The notes below the pieces were generated by a model, which saw only the letters and a list, made by a program, of their open reading frames with translations, did no database searches and was not told the DNA's origin. From contig JAAZMZ010000002.1 of NCBI GenBank assembly GCA_012798535.1, forward strand, positions 1 through 64,000: a stretch of 64,000 nt of DNA. The letters run 5' to 3'. Positions 36,137-44,292 of this stretch are shown piece after piece. The DNA is from Leptolinea sp. (lineage in GTDB: Bacteria; Chloroflexota; Anaerolineae; Anaerolineales; Anaerolineaceae). Positions within the stretch are counted from its first letter, which is position 1. Each line of letters opens with the position of its first letter. The translations under genes and the position numbers were made by a program.

Positions 36137-36163
36137 AACCGTCCGGTCCACCGGGCGGTTTTT
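36137..36163 (+). terminator. Riboswitch-controlled intrinsic terminator
   Basis: AACCGTCCGG pairs with CCGGGCGGTT (10 bp, one G-U) across a 4-base loop, followed by TTTTTA. It lies between the cobalamin riboswitch and the cobT start, the expected place for an expression platform. Confidence 0.88.
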
Positions 36164-36187
36164 ATTCTTGCAACTTGAGGTCACACC

Positions 36188-37231
36188 TTGCTCCAGCTAC
36201 CTGTCATACCTCCACCGAATTACATCATTGCCGAAGAGGCGCGCGTCCGGCAGAACCGCCTGACCAAACCGGCCGGCAGCCTGGGTCGTCTGGAAGACCT
36301 GTCCATTCAACTGGCTTCCATTCAGGGAACCCTGCATCCGGATGTTTCCCGTAAGTCGGTGATCGTGATGGCCGCGGATCATGGTGTTGCCCGCGAAGGC
36401 GTCAGCGCCTATCCGGCGGATGTCACCCGGCAAATGGTGATGAACTTTTTGCAGGGCGGTGCGGCGATCAACGTGCTGGCCCGCCAGGCCGGCGCACGCA
36501 TCTGCGTGGTGGATATGGGTGTGGCGGCCGATTTCCCCGAATCACTGCCCATCATTAACGCCCGGATCGATCATGGAACCCGTAACATGGCGGAAGGTCC
36601 TGCCATGACCCGCCTGCAGGCAGAAGAAACCATTCTCAGGGGAATGGAGATTGCCGAACGCGAATTTTCCCGCGGTGTGGATATTCTGGCTACGGGTGAT
36701 ATGGGCATAGGTAATACCACACCATCCTCCGCAATGACCGCCGTGTTCACCGGCTTACCCGTTGAGCAGGTTACCGGCCGCGGCACCGGTATCGACGACC
36801 GGGGTTTGGCAGCCAAGGTTGCCGTCATTCAAAAAACCATTCGCGTCAACCGGCCGGACCACAAAGATCCGCTGGATGTTCTGGCGAAAGTTGGCGGATT
36901 CGAGATCGGTGGCCTGGCCGGACTGATTATCGGGTCGGCCGCCCGACGCGTTCCGGTTGTAGTGGACGGATTCATATCCAGCACCGCCGCCCTGCTGGCC
37001 TGTGAAATGCTGCCGGATGTTCGTCCCTATCTTATCGCCGCACATTGCTCCGTGGAGATCGGGCATCGGGCTGTGCTGGATAAGATCGGACTGGAACCTT
37101 TGCTGGACCTGCGGTTGCGGCTGGGTGAAGGCACCGGCGCTGCTCTTGCTTTCCACATCATCGAAGCATCCGTACGTATTCTGAACGAAATGGCCACATT
37201 CGAAGACGCGGGCGTTTCCGATCGATCATGA
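36188..37231 (+). CDS. cobT: Nicotinate-nucleotide--dimethylbenzimidazole phosphoribosyltransferase
   Basis: A 347-residue CobT that activates the lower-ligand base to alpha-ribazole phosphate. Seen are RLTKPAGSLGRLEDL near the N-terminus, VIVMAADHGVAREGVSAYP, GDMGIGNTTPSSAM and the C-terminal RLGEGTGAALAFHIIEA with the catalytic Glu. The start is TTG at 36188, with GAGG eight bases upstream; no ATG or GTG fits. It follows the riboswitch terminator and overlaps cobS by four bases. Confidence 0.94.
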   Translation: MLQLPVIPPPNYIIAEEARVRQNRLTKPAGSLGRLEDLSIQLASIQGTLHPDVSRKSVIVMAADHGVAREGVSAYPADVTRQMVMNFLQGGAAINVLARQAGARICVVDMGVAADFPESLPIINARIDHGTRNMAEGPAMTRLQAEETILRGMEIAEREFSRGVDILATGDMGIGNTTPSSAMTAVFTGLPVEQVTGRGTGIDDRGLAAKVAVIQKTIRVNRPDHKDPLDVLAKVGGFEIGGLAGLIIGSAARRVPVVVDGFISSTAALLACEMLPDVRPYLIAAHCSVEIGHRAVLDKIGLEPLLDLRLRLGEGTGAALAFHIIEASVRILNEMATFEDAGVSDRS

Positions 37232-37956
37232 AGTACCTTCGACTGGCATTCTCACTGCTGACCATATTCCCGGTTGGATCGATATCAGGATCGCCTCAAG
37301 CGGGTGATTCAGGGCGGGCAGCCGTCTGGTACCCCCTTGTCGGACTGGTGATCGGGTGTGTCGTCAGTGCGGGATGGTGGGTGTTTCACCTGGTTTTTCC
37401 AGACTGGCTGGCAGCCGCGCTGAGTCTCGCGGTGTGGGTGTTGATCACAGGCGGACTTCACCTGGATGGATTGGCCGATTGTTGCGATGGTCTGCCCGCT
37501 GCAGCGTCGCCGGAAAGGCGGTTGGAGATCATGGCAGATCCACATATCGGCACCTTCGGTGTGGTCGGATTGATCCTCGTGATTTTACTGAAACTGTTCG
37601 CCCTGGCGGCACTGCCGGAGAGCACCCGGTTGTTCGCTCTGGTATTTGCACCAACCTGCAGCCGCTGGTTGGTGTTGCTGGCAGGAAGGCAGCCACTGGC
37701 CCGTACCGGCGGCATGGCCGCCGATTTCGCCGCCGGACTTACCAACCGGGCTATTCTGCTGGCTGCTCTGATCCCGCTGGCGCTGCTGTTAGCCGGCAGC
37801 CTGCCGGCAGCGTTGTCCGCCGTTCTCGCGGCACTGGCCGCCGTGGGAATTTTCGCTTTTGCCCGCTCGCGGATTGGCGGGGTGACCGGGGATGTATTCG
37901 GCCTGACGATTGAGCTGACCGAACTGGTACTATTGTTAACCTATGCCACCTTTTAA
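37228..37956 (+). CDS. cobS: Adenosylcobinamide-GDP ribazoletransferase (cobalamin synthase)
   Basis: A 242-residue integral membrane protein of CobS type with several helices. The family motif GGLHLDGLADCCDGL near residue 75 carries the metal-binding Asp cluster, followed by RRLEIMADPHIGTFGV. It joins alpha-ribazole (phosphate) to adenosylcobinamide-GDP. The ATG overlaps the cobT stop (ATGA), and its end overlaps the next gene by 14 bases. Confidence 0.94.
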   Translation: MKYLRLAFSLLTIFPVGSISGSPQAGDSGRAAVWYPLVGLVIGCVVSAGWWVFHLVFPDWLAAALSLAVWVLITGGLHLDGLADCCDGLPAAASPERRLEIMADPHIGTFGVVGLILVILLKLFALAALPESTRLFALVFAPTCSRWLVLLAGRQPLARTGGMAADFAAGLTNRAILLAALIPLALLLAGSLPAALSAVLAALAAVGIFAFARSRIGGVTGDVFGLTIELTELVLLLTYATF

Positions 37957-38740
37957 TTTACCCTTCCGCCTCGGCACGACTTCTTACATCATTCCGGATG
38001 ACATCCTACCGAATGTCCGCTTTCTGGCCGGAAAAGTGCAGGATGTGCAGCTCGTGTTGTTCGAGTTGGACGGCGACCAGCATAATCTTCCCGGTCCGCA
38101 GGATATTGCTACCCTGCGCTCCCTGGCGCGGCAATCGGACCTGACATACACCGTGCATCTTCCTCTGGATCTCCGGTTGGCCGGAAGTGAAGGTGAGGCA
38201 CATATTTCCCTGGAAAAAGCCCGCAGGGTCATCGAAGTCACCCGCGCATTGGAGCCGCAAGCCTATATCGTTCATCTGGATGGGAAGGAAGAGCGCACCG
38301 CAGCCGACGAAAAAGCCATGGCGCGTTGGCGTGACCAGGCTGTCCAATCCCTGCGGTTGACGGCCGATCTGGCGGGAGACATCCGTTTGCTTGCCGTTGA
38401 AAACCTGGAAGGGTATCCACCGGATTTCAATGACCGGGTGATCACAGAATCGGGCTGCACGCGCTGCATCGACATCGGCCATTTGTGGCTTGACGGGCAC
38501 GACCCGGTGGATTTCTTCCACGGCCGGTTCAGCCAGACCACGGTCATGCACCTGCACGGCATCGGGGAACGGGATCACCAGTCTCTGACGCATGTGCCGG
38601 CGGAAAAATTGGACAGCCTGTTCCGTTATTTATTGCAGAACAAATTCAAAGGAGTATTGACCCTGGAAGTCTTCTCTGAAGATGACCTGAATTCATCACT
38701 CCAGGCGATTCACACCTGTTTGGCGCGTATCACGGAGTAG
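37943..38740 (+). CDS. cbiR: Cobamide remodelling phosphodiesterase CbiR-like
   Basis: A 265-residue TIM-barrel protein of the AP endonuclease 2/xylose isomerase-like superfamily. Candidate metal ligands are Glu in VLFELDGD, His in TYTVHLPLDLRL, His/Asp in YIVHLDGKE, Glu in AVENLEGYPP, Asp-x-x-His in RCIDIGHLWLDGHD, His in MHLHGIGERDHQ and Glu in LTLEVF. The start resembles CbiR (LGTTSYIIPDDILPNVRFLA). CbiR cleaves the nucleotide loop of cobamides so that CobU, CobS and CobT can rebuild them with another lower ligand. Position between cobS and cobU under a B12 riboswitch supports this. Confidence 0.8.
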   Translation: MPPFNLPFRLGTTSYIIPDDILPNVRFLAGKVQDVQLVLFELDGDQHNLPGPQDIATLRSLARQSDLTYTVHLPLDLRLAGSEGEAHISLEKARRVIEVTRALEPQAYIVHLDGKEERTAADEKAMARWRDQAVQSLRLTADLAGDIRLLAVENLEGYPPDFNDRVITESGCTRCIDIGHLWLDGHDPVDFFHGRFSQTTVMHLHGIGERDHQSLTHVPAEKLDSLFRYLLQNKFKGVLTLEVFSEDDLNSSLQAIHTCLARITE

Positions 38741-38745
38741 AGCGT

Positions 38746-39288
38746 ATGACAGAGAAACTCATTCTGATCCTTGGAGGTGCCCGCAGCGGGAAGAGTCGTT
38801 TCGCGCAGCAACTGGCAAAATCCATCGGGCCGAGTGTCCTTTATATTGCCACCGCCAGGGTGCTGGATGAGGAAATGGAACGGCGGGTAGCCGTTCACCG
38901 GGCGGATCGTCCGCCCGGCTGGCAAACCCTGGAAGCGTCCGATCATCTGGATTCGGCTTTGCAGGATTATAAAGATACCTATGATGCCATCCTGCTGGAT
39001 TGCGTCACGCTGCTGCTCAGCGGTTCGTTTCTACCATTGCCTGAAGACGTGGGTGAAGAAGAATTAATTCATGCCGCCGGAGAAGCCTTGAGTGATCTGT
39101 TGAAGGCTGTGAAAAGACGGCCGGAACCGTGGATTGTGGTCAGCAATGAGATCGGGCTGGGGATTGTGCCAGAAACATTCATGGGACGCGTCTTTCGCGA
39201 CGCGCAGGGCCGCGCCAATCAGCAATTGGCCGCGCTCGCGGATGAGGTTTATTTCATGGCGGCAGGCATCCCATTGAAGATTAAATGA
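38746..39288 (+). CDS. cobU: Adenosylcobinamide kinase / guanylyltransferase
   Basis: A 180-residue CobU/CobP with the P-loop ILGGARSGKSRFAQ, the LYIATARVLDEEMERRV segment, the guanylylated His in VAVHRADRPPGWQTLE, DAILLDCVTLLL, and the C-terminal VSNEIGLGIVPE plus RDAQGRANQQLA. It phosphorylates adenosylcobinamide and attaches GMP. It is five bases after cbiR and ends the riboswitch operon. Confidence 0.95.
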   Translation: MTEKLILILGGARSGKSRFAQQLAKSIGPSVLYIATARVLDEEMERRVAVHRADRPPGWQTLEASDHLDSALQDYKDTYDAILLDCVTLLLSGSFLPLPEDVGEEELIHAAGEALSDLLKAVKRRPEPWIVVSNEIGLGIVPETFMGRVFRDAQGRANQQLAALADEVYFMAAGIPLKIK

Positions 39289-39415
39289 ACCCCTTAAGTA
39301 TTAATTCTGTATAAGAATCTGACAAAACCGAAGATTTCTATTGATTTTATTAGACTGGCGTGCTATATTCGCTAGTTGAATAAGGATTGTCCTCAGTTCA
39401 GTTGGAGGTTTTGCT

Positions 39416-39724
39416 ATGCCAGTCTATACCTATCGGTGCGAGAGCTGTGGTGTTCAATTTGAGAAGACGCAAAAGTTCAGTGACGCTCCGTTAACCCGCT
39501 GCCCTGAGTGTGGAAAGAAAGAGCTGCGTAAAGTCTATACTCCGGTGGGAATCGTTTTCAAAGGATCGGGATTCTATGCCACCGATCATCGGTCACCGTC
39601 CGGCCAGAGCCGGACCGGGGGATCGCACACGGAGGAAAAGAGTTCTTCTTCTGAAACCAAACCGGCGGAAGCCGCGCCGTCTTCCAAACCGGCAGACTCC
39701 CCGGCGGTTACAGCAACTAAATAA
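39416..39724 (+). CDS. FmdB-family zinc ribbon protein
   Basis: A 102-residue small protein with the CxxC...CxxC zinc ribbon of the FmdB/regulatory family (CESCGVQFEKTQKF and CPECGKKELRKVY) and the trailing GIVFKGSGFYATDHR. The last 40 residues are a Ser/Pro/Ala-rich disordered tail. A TTGGAGGTTTTGCT ribosome site precedes the ATG. A terminator follows. Function in cells is unknown; the family name comes from a proposed regulator of amidase expression. Confidence 0.88.
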   Translation: MPVYTYRCESCGVQFEKTQKFSDAPLTRCPECGKKELRKVYTPVGIVFKGSGFYATDHRSPSGQSRTGGSHTEEKSSSSETKPAEAAPSSKPADSPAVTATK

Positions 39725-39746
39725 CGAGATTGAGCAGAATTTACGG

Positions 39747-39775
39747 AACGGGAGCGCCAGGCTCCCGTTCTTCTT
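39747..39775 (+). terminator. Intrinsic terminator after the FmdB gene
   Basis: AACGGGAGC pairs perfectly with GCTCCCGTT across a 5-base loop; TTCTTCTT follows. It lies 23 bases after the stop. Confidence 0.8.
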
Positions 39776-39819
39776 GATCAGGGGGCAATGGTACAATTCA
39801 TGTCTACTGGAGGAAGAGT

Positions 39820-39951
39820 ATGTCCGGCAAAACCCCATCGCGTTCAGGCTTGACCGCTGAACAGCGTAAACGCAGAACACAGCAGCTTGTTTTCAGTATC
39901 ATCGCCATTATTGTGATCCTCTCCTGGATCATTTCTCTGGTCGCGCATTGA
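39820..39951 (+). CDS. Small single-pass membrane protein, 43 residues
   Basis: ATG at 39820 has a strong GGAGGAAG site 5-7 bases upstream. The protein has a charged, basic N-terminal half (SGKTPSRSGLTAEQRKRRTQQ) trimmed here to its core LTAEQRKRRTQQ, then a hydrophobic helix (LVFSIIAIIVILSWIISLVA) reaching the C-terminus. This gives an N-in membrane anchor topology. No family is recognised. It lies between a terminator and the flippase-like gene, so it may start its own transcript. Confidence 0.72.
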   Translation: MSGKTPSRSGLTAEQRKRRTQQLVFSIIAIIVILSWIISLVAH

Positions 39952-40008
39952 CAGGTAAGCCTGTTCACACATTTATGGTTCAAATCGATTCACTAACAGG
40001 GTGATTCT

Positions 40009-41007
40009 GTGAAACGCTGGCAATTCTGGGTTGGTCTGCTTATCAGCATTCTCTTTCTTTACCTGGCGCTTCGCGGACTTCATCTGGATCAGGTTTGGAA
40101 GTCCATTCAAACAGCCAATTTCTGGTGGCTAATTCCGGGAGTACTGGTGTACTTCATGGGGGTCTGGGTAAGGACCTGGCGCTGGCATTATCTGCTCAGA
40201 CCGTTGAAGGCTATTCCCACCCGCAAAATGTTTCCCATTGTATGCATCGGTTACATGGGGAACAACATCTACCCCGCGCGGGCTGGTGAAGTTCTGCGGG
40301 CGTATGTTCTTAAAAAACACGAAGATGTATCTTTCTCCGCTTCTCTGGCCACGATATTCATTGAGCGTGTCTTCGACGGTGTGGTCATGCTGGGCTTTGT
40401 TTTTTTGAACCTGTCAGAATTGACCCGATTGAACAACGATTCGGGTTTTGTGGGTAGCATACGCAGCCTTTCCATCTGGGGCGCGGTGGCTTTCATCGGC
40501 GCGCTGGTATTCTTCCTGCTAGCCGCAGCTTTCCCGGCTGCCAGTGAAAAGATCATTGAACGCCTCTTTATCCGTTTCCTTCCGGAAAGATTTCGCGATA
40601 AAGTGCTAGGATTCACCCGCCGTTTTCTCTCAGGGCTGGAATCTCTGCGCAGCCCGCGTGAAGCGTTGATGGTCTTTATCACATCCGTGGTTATCTGGCT
40701 TTTCGAGACAGGCAAATACTGGTTCATCATGCACGCATTCCCTTTCCAGGTCAGTTTCTTCGCACTGATGCTGATGAACGGGATCGTAAATCTCGCGACC
40801 ACACTGCCATCCGCTCCCGGCTATGTGGGCACATTTGACGCTCCGGGTATCGCCCTGTTGACGGCTTATGGGGTGCCCGGTGAGGTGGCGGCAGGGTATA
40901 CCCTGCTTTTGCACGTCGCCCTCTGGCTGCCCATTACCGCTCTGGGCGCATATTACTTTGCCCGCGAAGGATTACGCTGGGGGGAGAAACCGGAGACAAC
41001 CGAATGA
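40009..41007 (+). CDS. Lysylphosphatidylglycerol synthase TM-region / flippase-like protein
   Basis: A 332-residue membrane protein of the UPF0104/LPG_synthase_TM family with about eight helices. Motifs are YLALRGLHLDQVWKSI, RTWRWHYLLRPL near residue 48, IGYMGNNIYPARAGEVLRAY and FIERVFDGVVMLGF. Relatives move or modify lipids and glycolipids; only the membrane half is present, so no lysyl transfer is predicted. The start is GTG. Its stop overlaps the next gene's start (ATGA), linking it to an FAD enzyme. Confidence 0.87.
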   Translation: MKRWQFWVGLLISILFLYLALRGLHLDQVWKSIQTANFWWLIPGVLVYFMGVWVRTWRWHYLLRPLKAIPTRKMFPIVCIGYMGNNIYPARAGEVLRAYVLKKHEDVSFSASLATIFIERVFDGVVMLGFVFLNLSELTRLNNDSGFVGSIRSLSIWGAVAFIGALVFFLLAAAFPAASEKIIERLFIRFLPERFRDKVLGFTRRFLSGLESLRSPREALMVFITSVVIWLFETGKYWFIMHAFPFQVSFFALMLMNGIVNLATTLPSAPGYVGTFDAPGIALLTAYGVPGEVAAGYTLLLHVALWLPITALGAYYFAREGLRWGEKPETTE

Positions 41008-42305
41008 AAATTGCCATTATCGGCTGTGGAATGACCGGAATGTCGGCTGCCTACGACCTGGTCAATGCCGGTCATCAGGTAGAGATATTTGAAGCCGCCG
41101 GCGAACCCGGTGGGTTGGCAGGTGGTTTCAAAGAACCGGAATGGAAGTGGTCGCTGGAGAAATACTATCATCACTGGTTTCTTTCAGACAAAGACATGTT
41201 TAGTCTGATCGAGGAGCTTGGCTGGAAGAACCGGGTGGTGGTCCGGCAGCCCAAAACCGTCATGTTTCACAACGGACAGTTCTATCCCTTTGATTCGATC
41301 CCTTCAGCCATTCTATATCCCGGATTGGGATGGGGGCTGAACAAAATCCGTTTCGGTCTGGTGACCCTCTACCTACGGTTGACGAAAAACTGGAAACCAA
41401 TGGAAAGTGTCACCGTTGATAGCTGGATGCGCAAGTGGGCGGGTGAAAAGGCCTACAACCAGATGTGGTTGCCCATGCTGGATGGAAAATTCGGCGAACG
41501 GTACGCCCGCCAGGTCAACATGGCATGGATGTGGGCGCGTCTACACAGCCGAACGACAAAACTGGCCACATTCGAAGGCGGGTTTCAAACCTTTGCCGAC
41601 GCGCTGGCCGGGGAATTGCAGAAACGCGGTGTGGTCATCCACTATCAAACCGGCGTGGAATCAATCCGCCGGACGGCAGAAGGGAAATTGAACGTAAAGA
41701 CCTTCATTGGCGCAATGGAGTATGACCGCTGTCTAATAACCGTATCACCGGCGCAGATGGCACGTATGACGCCCAATCTGCCAAAGGATTATTTACAGGG
41801 ATTGCTGGATCTAAAAAGCCTGGGCGCGGTGATCATGGTACTGGCCATCAGGCATCCACTTTCCACAAAGGGCTATTACTGGTTCAACCTACCGAAATCA
41901 GCTGGCTTCCCCTTCCTGGCGCTGGTCGAACACACGAATTTTCTACCTCCGGAATATTACGGTGGTGATCATCTGCTTTACTGTGGTGACTACCTGGAAA
42001 CTGATCATGAATATTTCAAGCTCTCGCAGGAAGAATTACTGGAACGATTCCTTCCCGCGCTACAACGGATCAATCCGGATTTCAGACCGGATTGGGTACG
42101 CAAGACCTGGTTGTATCGCACCACCTACGCGCAGCCCGTTCCATTGATCGATCACTCCCGCCACATCCCGGCAATCCAGACGCCCATTCCCGGCCTGTAC
42201 TACGCCAGCATGAGCCAGGTCTATCCGTGGGACCGCGGGACGAATTTTGCCGTTCAGATCGGCCGCAAAACAGCCCGGTTGATCCTGACGGACTCTCAAA
42301 TCTGA
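41004..42305 (+). CDS. FAD-dependent amine-oxidase-like / protoporphyrinogen oxidase-like enzyme
   Basis: A 433-residue flavoprotein with a perfect N-terminal dinucleotide-binding motif (IAIIGCGMTGMSAAYDLVNAG) abbreviated as GCGMTGMSAAY, the second motif EAAGEPGGLAG, and a C-terminal FAD region YPWDRGTNFAVQIGRK. Proteins of this COG1232-like type act on glycan-linked or polyprenyl substrates, and many sit beside glycosyltransferases. Co-translation with a flippase-like membrane protein suggests lipid or cell-envelope chemistry (inference). Confidence 0.85.
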   Translation: MKIAIIGCGMTGMSAAYDLVNAGHQVEIFEAAGEPGGLAGGFKEPEWKWSLEKYYHHWFLSDKDMFSLIEELGWKNRVVVRQPKTVMFHNGQFYPFDSIPSAILYPGLGWGLNKIRFGLVTLYLRLTKNWKPMESVTVDSWMRKWAGEKAYNQMWLPMLDGKFGERYARQVNMAWMWARLHSRTTKLATFEGGFQTFADALAGELQKRGVVIHYQTGVESIRRTAEGKLNVKTFIGAMEYDRCLITVSPAQMARMTPNLPKDYLQGLLDLKSLGAVIMVLAIRHPLSTKGYYWFNLPKSAGFPFLALVEHTNFLPPEYYGGDHLLYCGDYLETDHEYFKLSQEELLERFLPALQRINPDFRPDWVRKTWLYRTTYAQPVPLIDHSRHIPAIQTPIPGLYYASMSQVYPWDRGTNFAVQIGRKTARLILTDSQI

Positions 42306-42736
42306 TTTACAGACATCCGGGTGAATCTAATTTTTTCTAGTAATATTTCATCGGATATCACCCCCTTTATTCAGGGCACGAATCGTTATTTGAAGATCAA
42401 CCCCAAGATATGGGTATTACTTGTAGAAGGATTGCCCATACATGGCAAGAACACGCTTTCGAAACTCAAACCTTAAAAATTGACATGTGTCATTTTCTTT
42501 AAGATTAATTACCTTAAAGTTTCAGGTTTTTTTAGGCTGCCGTATCCCAATCACCTTGTTTGCCCCCGTCCTTTTTGTTAGAATCGGGAAGTAATTCATC
42601 GGGGAAATCTCCCCAAACCCTTTACTACACAATCATTAAAAAACAGTCAATTTTTCCCATTGCTCCGCAGTGGGATTTCTTAACCGTACCTGTTTACCGG
42701 TTGCACAACACAGCTCTTTGAACGGAGGCCCTTTTG
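42306..42736 (+). promoter_or_regulatory. dnaA upstream region and leader hairpins
   Basis: About 430 bases without a gene. A candidate promoter is TTGTTT (42556) with TAGAAT (42579-42584), 17-base spacing. The following leader has GGGGAAATCTCCCC (42601-42614) and a 9-bp hairpin, TCCCATTGC/GCAGTGGGA (42655-42675), followed by TTTCTT. I found no consensus DnaA box (TTATCCACA) here, so an origin is not supported. Confidence 0.5.
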
Positions 42737-44092
42737 ATGATGAATCCACATTCAGCATGGCAGGCAACCCTTGGTCAGCTCCAGATGGAAATGCCCAAAG
42801 CGAATTTCGATACCTGGGTGCGCAGCACAGAAGTTGTGACCTATGATAAGAATACATTTACAGTTGGCGTGCAAAACGCCTATGCCCGTGACTGGCTGGA
42901 AAACCGCTTGACCAGCACTGTCTCGCGTATCCTCACCGGGTTGATGGATTCGAATCAATCGGTGAAGTTTGTCGTCTGGCAAAAAAATATCGAGCCGGCC
43001 ATTGACGAAGCGGCTCTGGAAAACGAAATTGAGGAAGAACAAATCGAAACCGAAGTGCGCGCCAACCGCACGTTGAATCCGCGCTACACCTTCGACACAT
43101 TCGTGGTGGGTGCCAGCAACCGGCTGGCACACGCCGCCAGCCTGGCCGTGGCGGAAAATCCGGCCAAAGCCTATAATCCATTGTTCCTGTACGGCGGCGT
43201 CGGATTGGGGAAAACCCACATGCTGCAGGCGATTGGGAATCTTACCAATTCCCGCAACCTGTCAGTTTTATATGTATCATCCGAAGATTTCACCAATGAT
43301 TTGATCAATGCCATTCGCAGTCACACCACCAATCAGTTCCGAGACCGCTACCGCAAGGCGGATGTGCTGCTGATCGATGATATTCAATTCATTGCCGGAA
43401 AAGAATCCACTCAGGAAGAATTCTTCCACACTTTCAATGCCCTACACGGTGCGAATAAACAACTGGTGATCTCATCAGACCGGCCGCCGAAGGCCATGGT
43501 CACCCTGGAAGAGCGCCTGCGTTCACGTTTTGAATGGGGTCTCACCGTGGATATGCAGCCACCGGATCTGGAAACCCGCATGGCCATCCTGCGATCCAAA
43601 GCGGAAAGGGCCGGCCGGCATATACCCAATGAGATCATCGAAATGATCGCCCGCCAGATCCAGTCCAACATACGTGAACTGGAAGGTGCCCTCACCCGGG
43701 TGCTAGCCTTTTCAGACCTGAGCGGAATGCCGTTGACTCCCCAGCTGGTCACCTCTGCTCTGGCAGATATGCTACCGCAGCACAGTTCCATGGAACCCCG
43801 CCAGGTGGTCAATACGGTGGCGCGTGCGTTCGGTGTTACCACTGAGCAGATGCTCGGCCGCGATCGTTCTCGCGGTATCGCCCTTCCACGCCAGGTGGCT
43901 ATGTATTTACTGCGCGAGGTGGCCAATGTCTCCCTCCCACAGATCGGGCAGGCGCTGGGTGGACGCGACCACACCACGGTGATGTACGCCTGTGAAAAGG
44001 TCGCGGATATGATCGAAAGAGATGATCATTTCCGGCGCCAGGTGGTGCAGTTACGCGACCAGTTGTTTGGCCGCAACGCGGTGATGTTGTAA
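42737..44092 (+). CDS. dnaA: Chromosomal replication initiator DnaA
   Basis: A 451-residue DnaA of normal length. Domain I starts at the N-terminus (WQATLGQLQMEMPKANFDTWV, core TWVRSTE), domain III has Walker A GGVGLGKTHMLQAIG and Walker B LLIDDIQFIAGK, and domain IV has the DnaA-box binding signature GGRDHTTVMYACEKV. ATG 42737 lies 8 bases after GGAGG; a TTG at 42734 is in frame. dnaN, recF and other usual partners are absent; the next gene is argG. Confidence 0.96.
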   Translation: MMNPHSAWQATLGQLQMEMPKANFDTWVRSTEVVTYDKNTFTVGVQNAYARDWLENRLTSTVSRILTGLMDSNQSVKFVVWQKNIEPAIDEAALENEIEEEQIETEVRANRTLNPRYTFDTFVVGASNRLAHAASLAVAENPAKAYNPLFLYGGVGLGKTHMLQAIGNLTNSRNLSVLYVSSEDFTNDLINAIRSHTTNQFRDRYRKADVLLIDDIQFIAGKESTQEEFFHTFNALHGANKQLVISSDRPPKAMVTLEERLRSRFEWGLTVDMQPPDLETRMAILRSKAERAGRHIPNEIIEMIARQIQSNIRELEGALTRVLAFSDLSGMPLTPQLVTSALADMLPQHSSMEPRQVVNTVARAFGVTTEQMLGRDRSRGIALPRQVAMYLLREVANVSLPQIGQALGGRDHTTVMYACEKVADMIERDDHFRRQVVQLRDQLFGRNAVML

Positions 44093-44100
44093 AGTCCACC

Positions 44101-44130
44101 TTGACGATTATCGGCGATATCCATTACAAT
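44101..44130 (+). promoter_or_regulatory. Promoter of the argGH leader
   Basis: TTGACG (44101-44106) and TACAAT (44125-44130) with an 18-base spacer. A leader of about 155 bases precedes argG and holds a short Arg-rich reading frame and a terminator. Confidence 0.6.
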
Positions 44131-44137
44131 ACGCTCA

Positions 44138-44200
44138 ATGAAATATGAACTGCGCGCCCGACGAAATCTGTCTCACCCACATCCCCGGATGGTTGGGTAG
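44138..44200 (+). CDS. Putative argG leader peptide, 20 residues
   Basis: ATG 44138 to TAG 44200 encodes MKYELRARRNLSHPHPRMVG, with Arg at positions 6, 8, 9 and 17. It is the first frame after the argG promoter. Downstream, CGAAATCT (44162-44169) can pair with AGGTTTCG (44199-44206). GTTTC (44201) can alternatively pair with GAAAC (44228), and a terminator at 44242-44268 follows. The layout matches ribosome-mediated attenuation controlled by charged tRNA-Arg. No strong ribosome site is visible, which weakens the case. Confidence 0.5.
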   Translation: MKYELRARRNLSHPHPRMVG

Positions 44201-44241
44201 GTTTCGCTGGACTGTTGCTTAGAAATTGAAACAGTACATTC

Positions 44242-44268
44242 AAACCCCGCCACACCGGCGGGGTTTTT
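44242..44268 (+). terminator. Intrinsic terminator in the argG leader
   Basis: AAACCCCGCC pairs with GGCGGGGTTT around ACACC, with T5 at 44264-44268. It ends 24 bases before the argG ATG, and no gene ends close before it except dnaA at 44092. This suits an attenuator; it could also end dnaA transcripts. Confidence 0.88.
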
Positions 44269-44292
44269 GTTATCATTTTTCAGGAGGCATAT

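Noticed and set aside
42306-42736. Replication origin upstream of dnaA
   Set aside because: No TTATCCACA-type boxes or AT-rich 13-mers were found, only leader hairpins.
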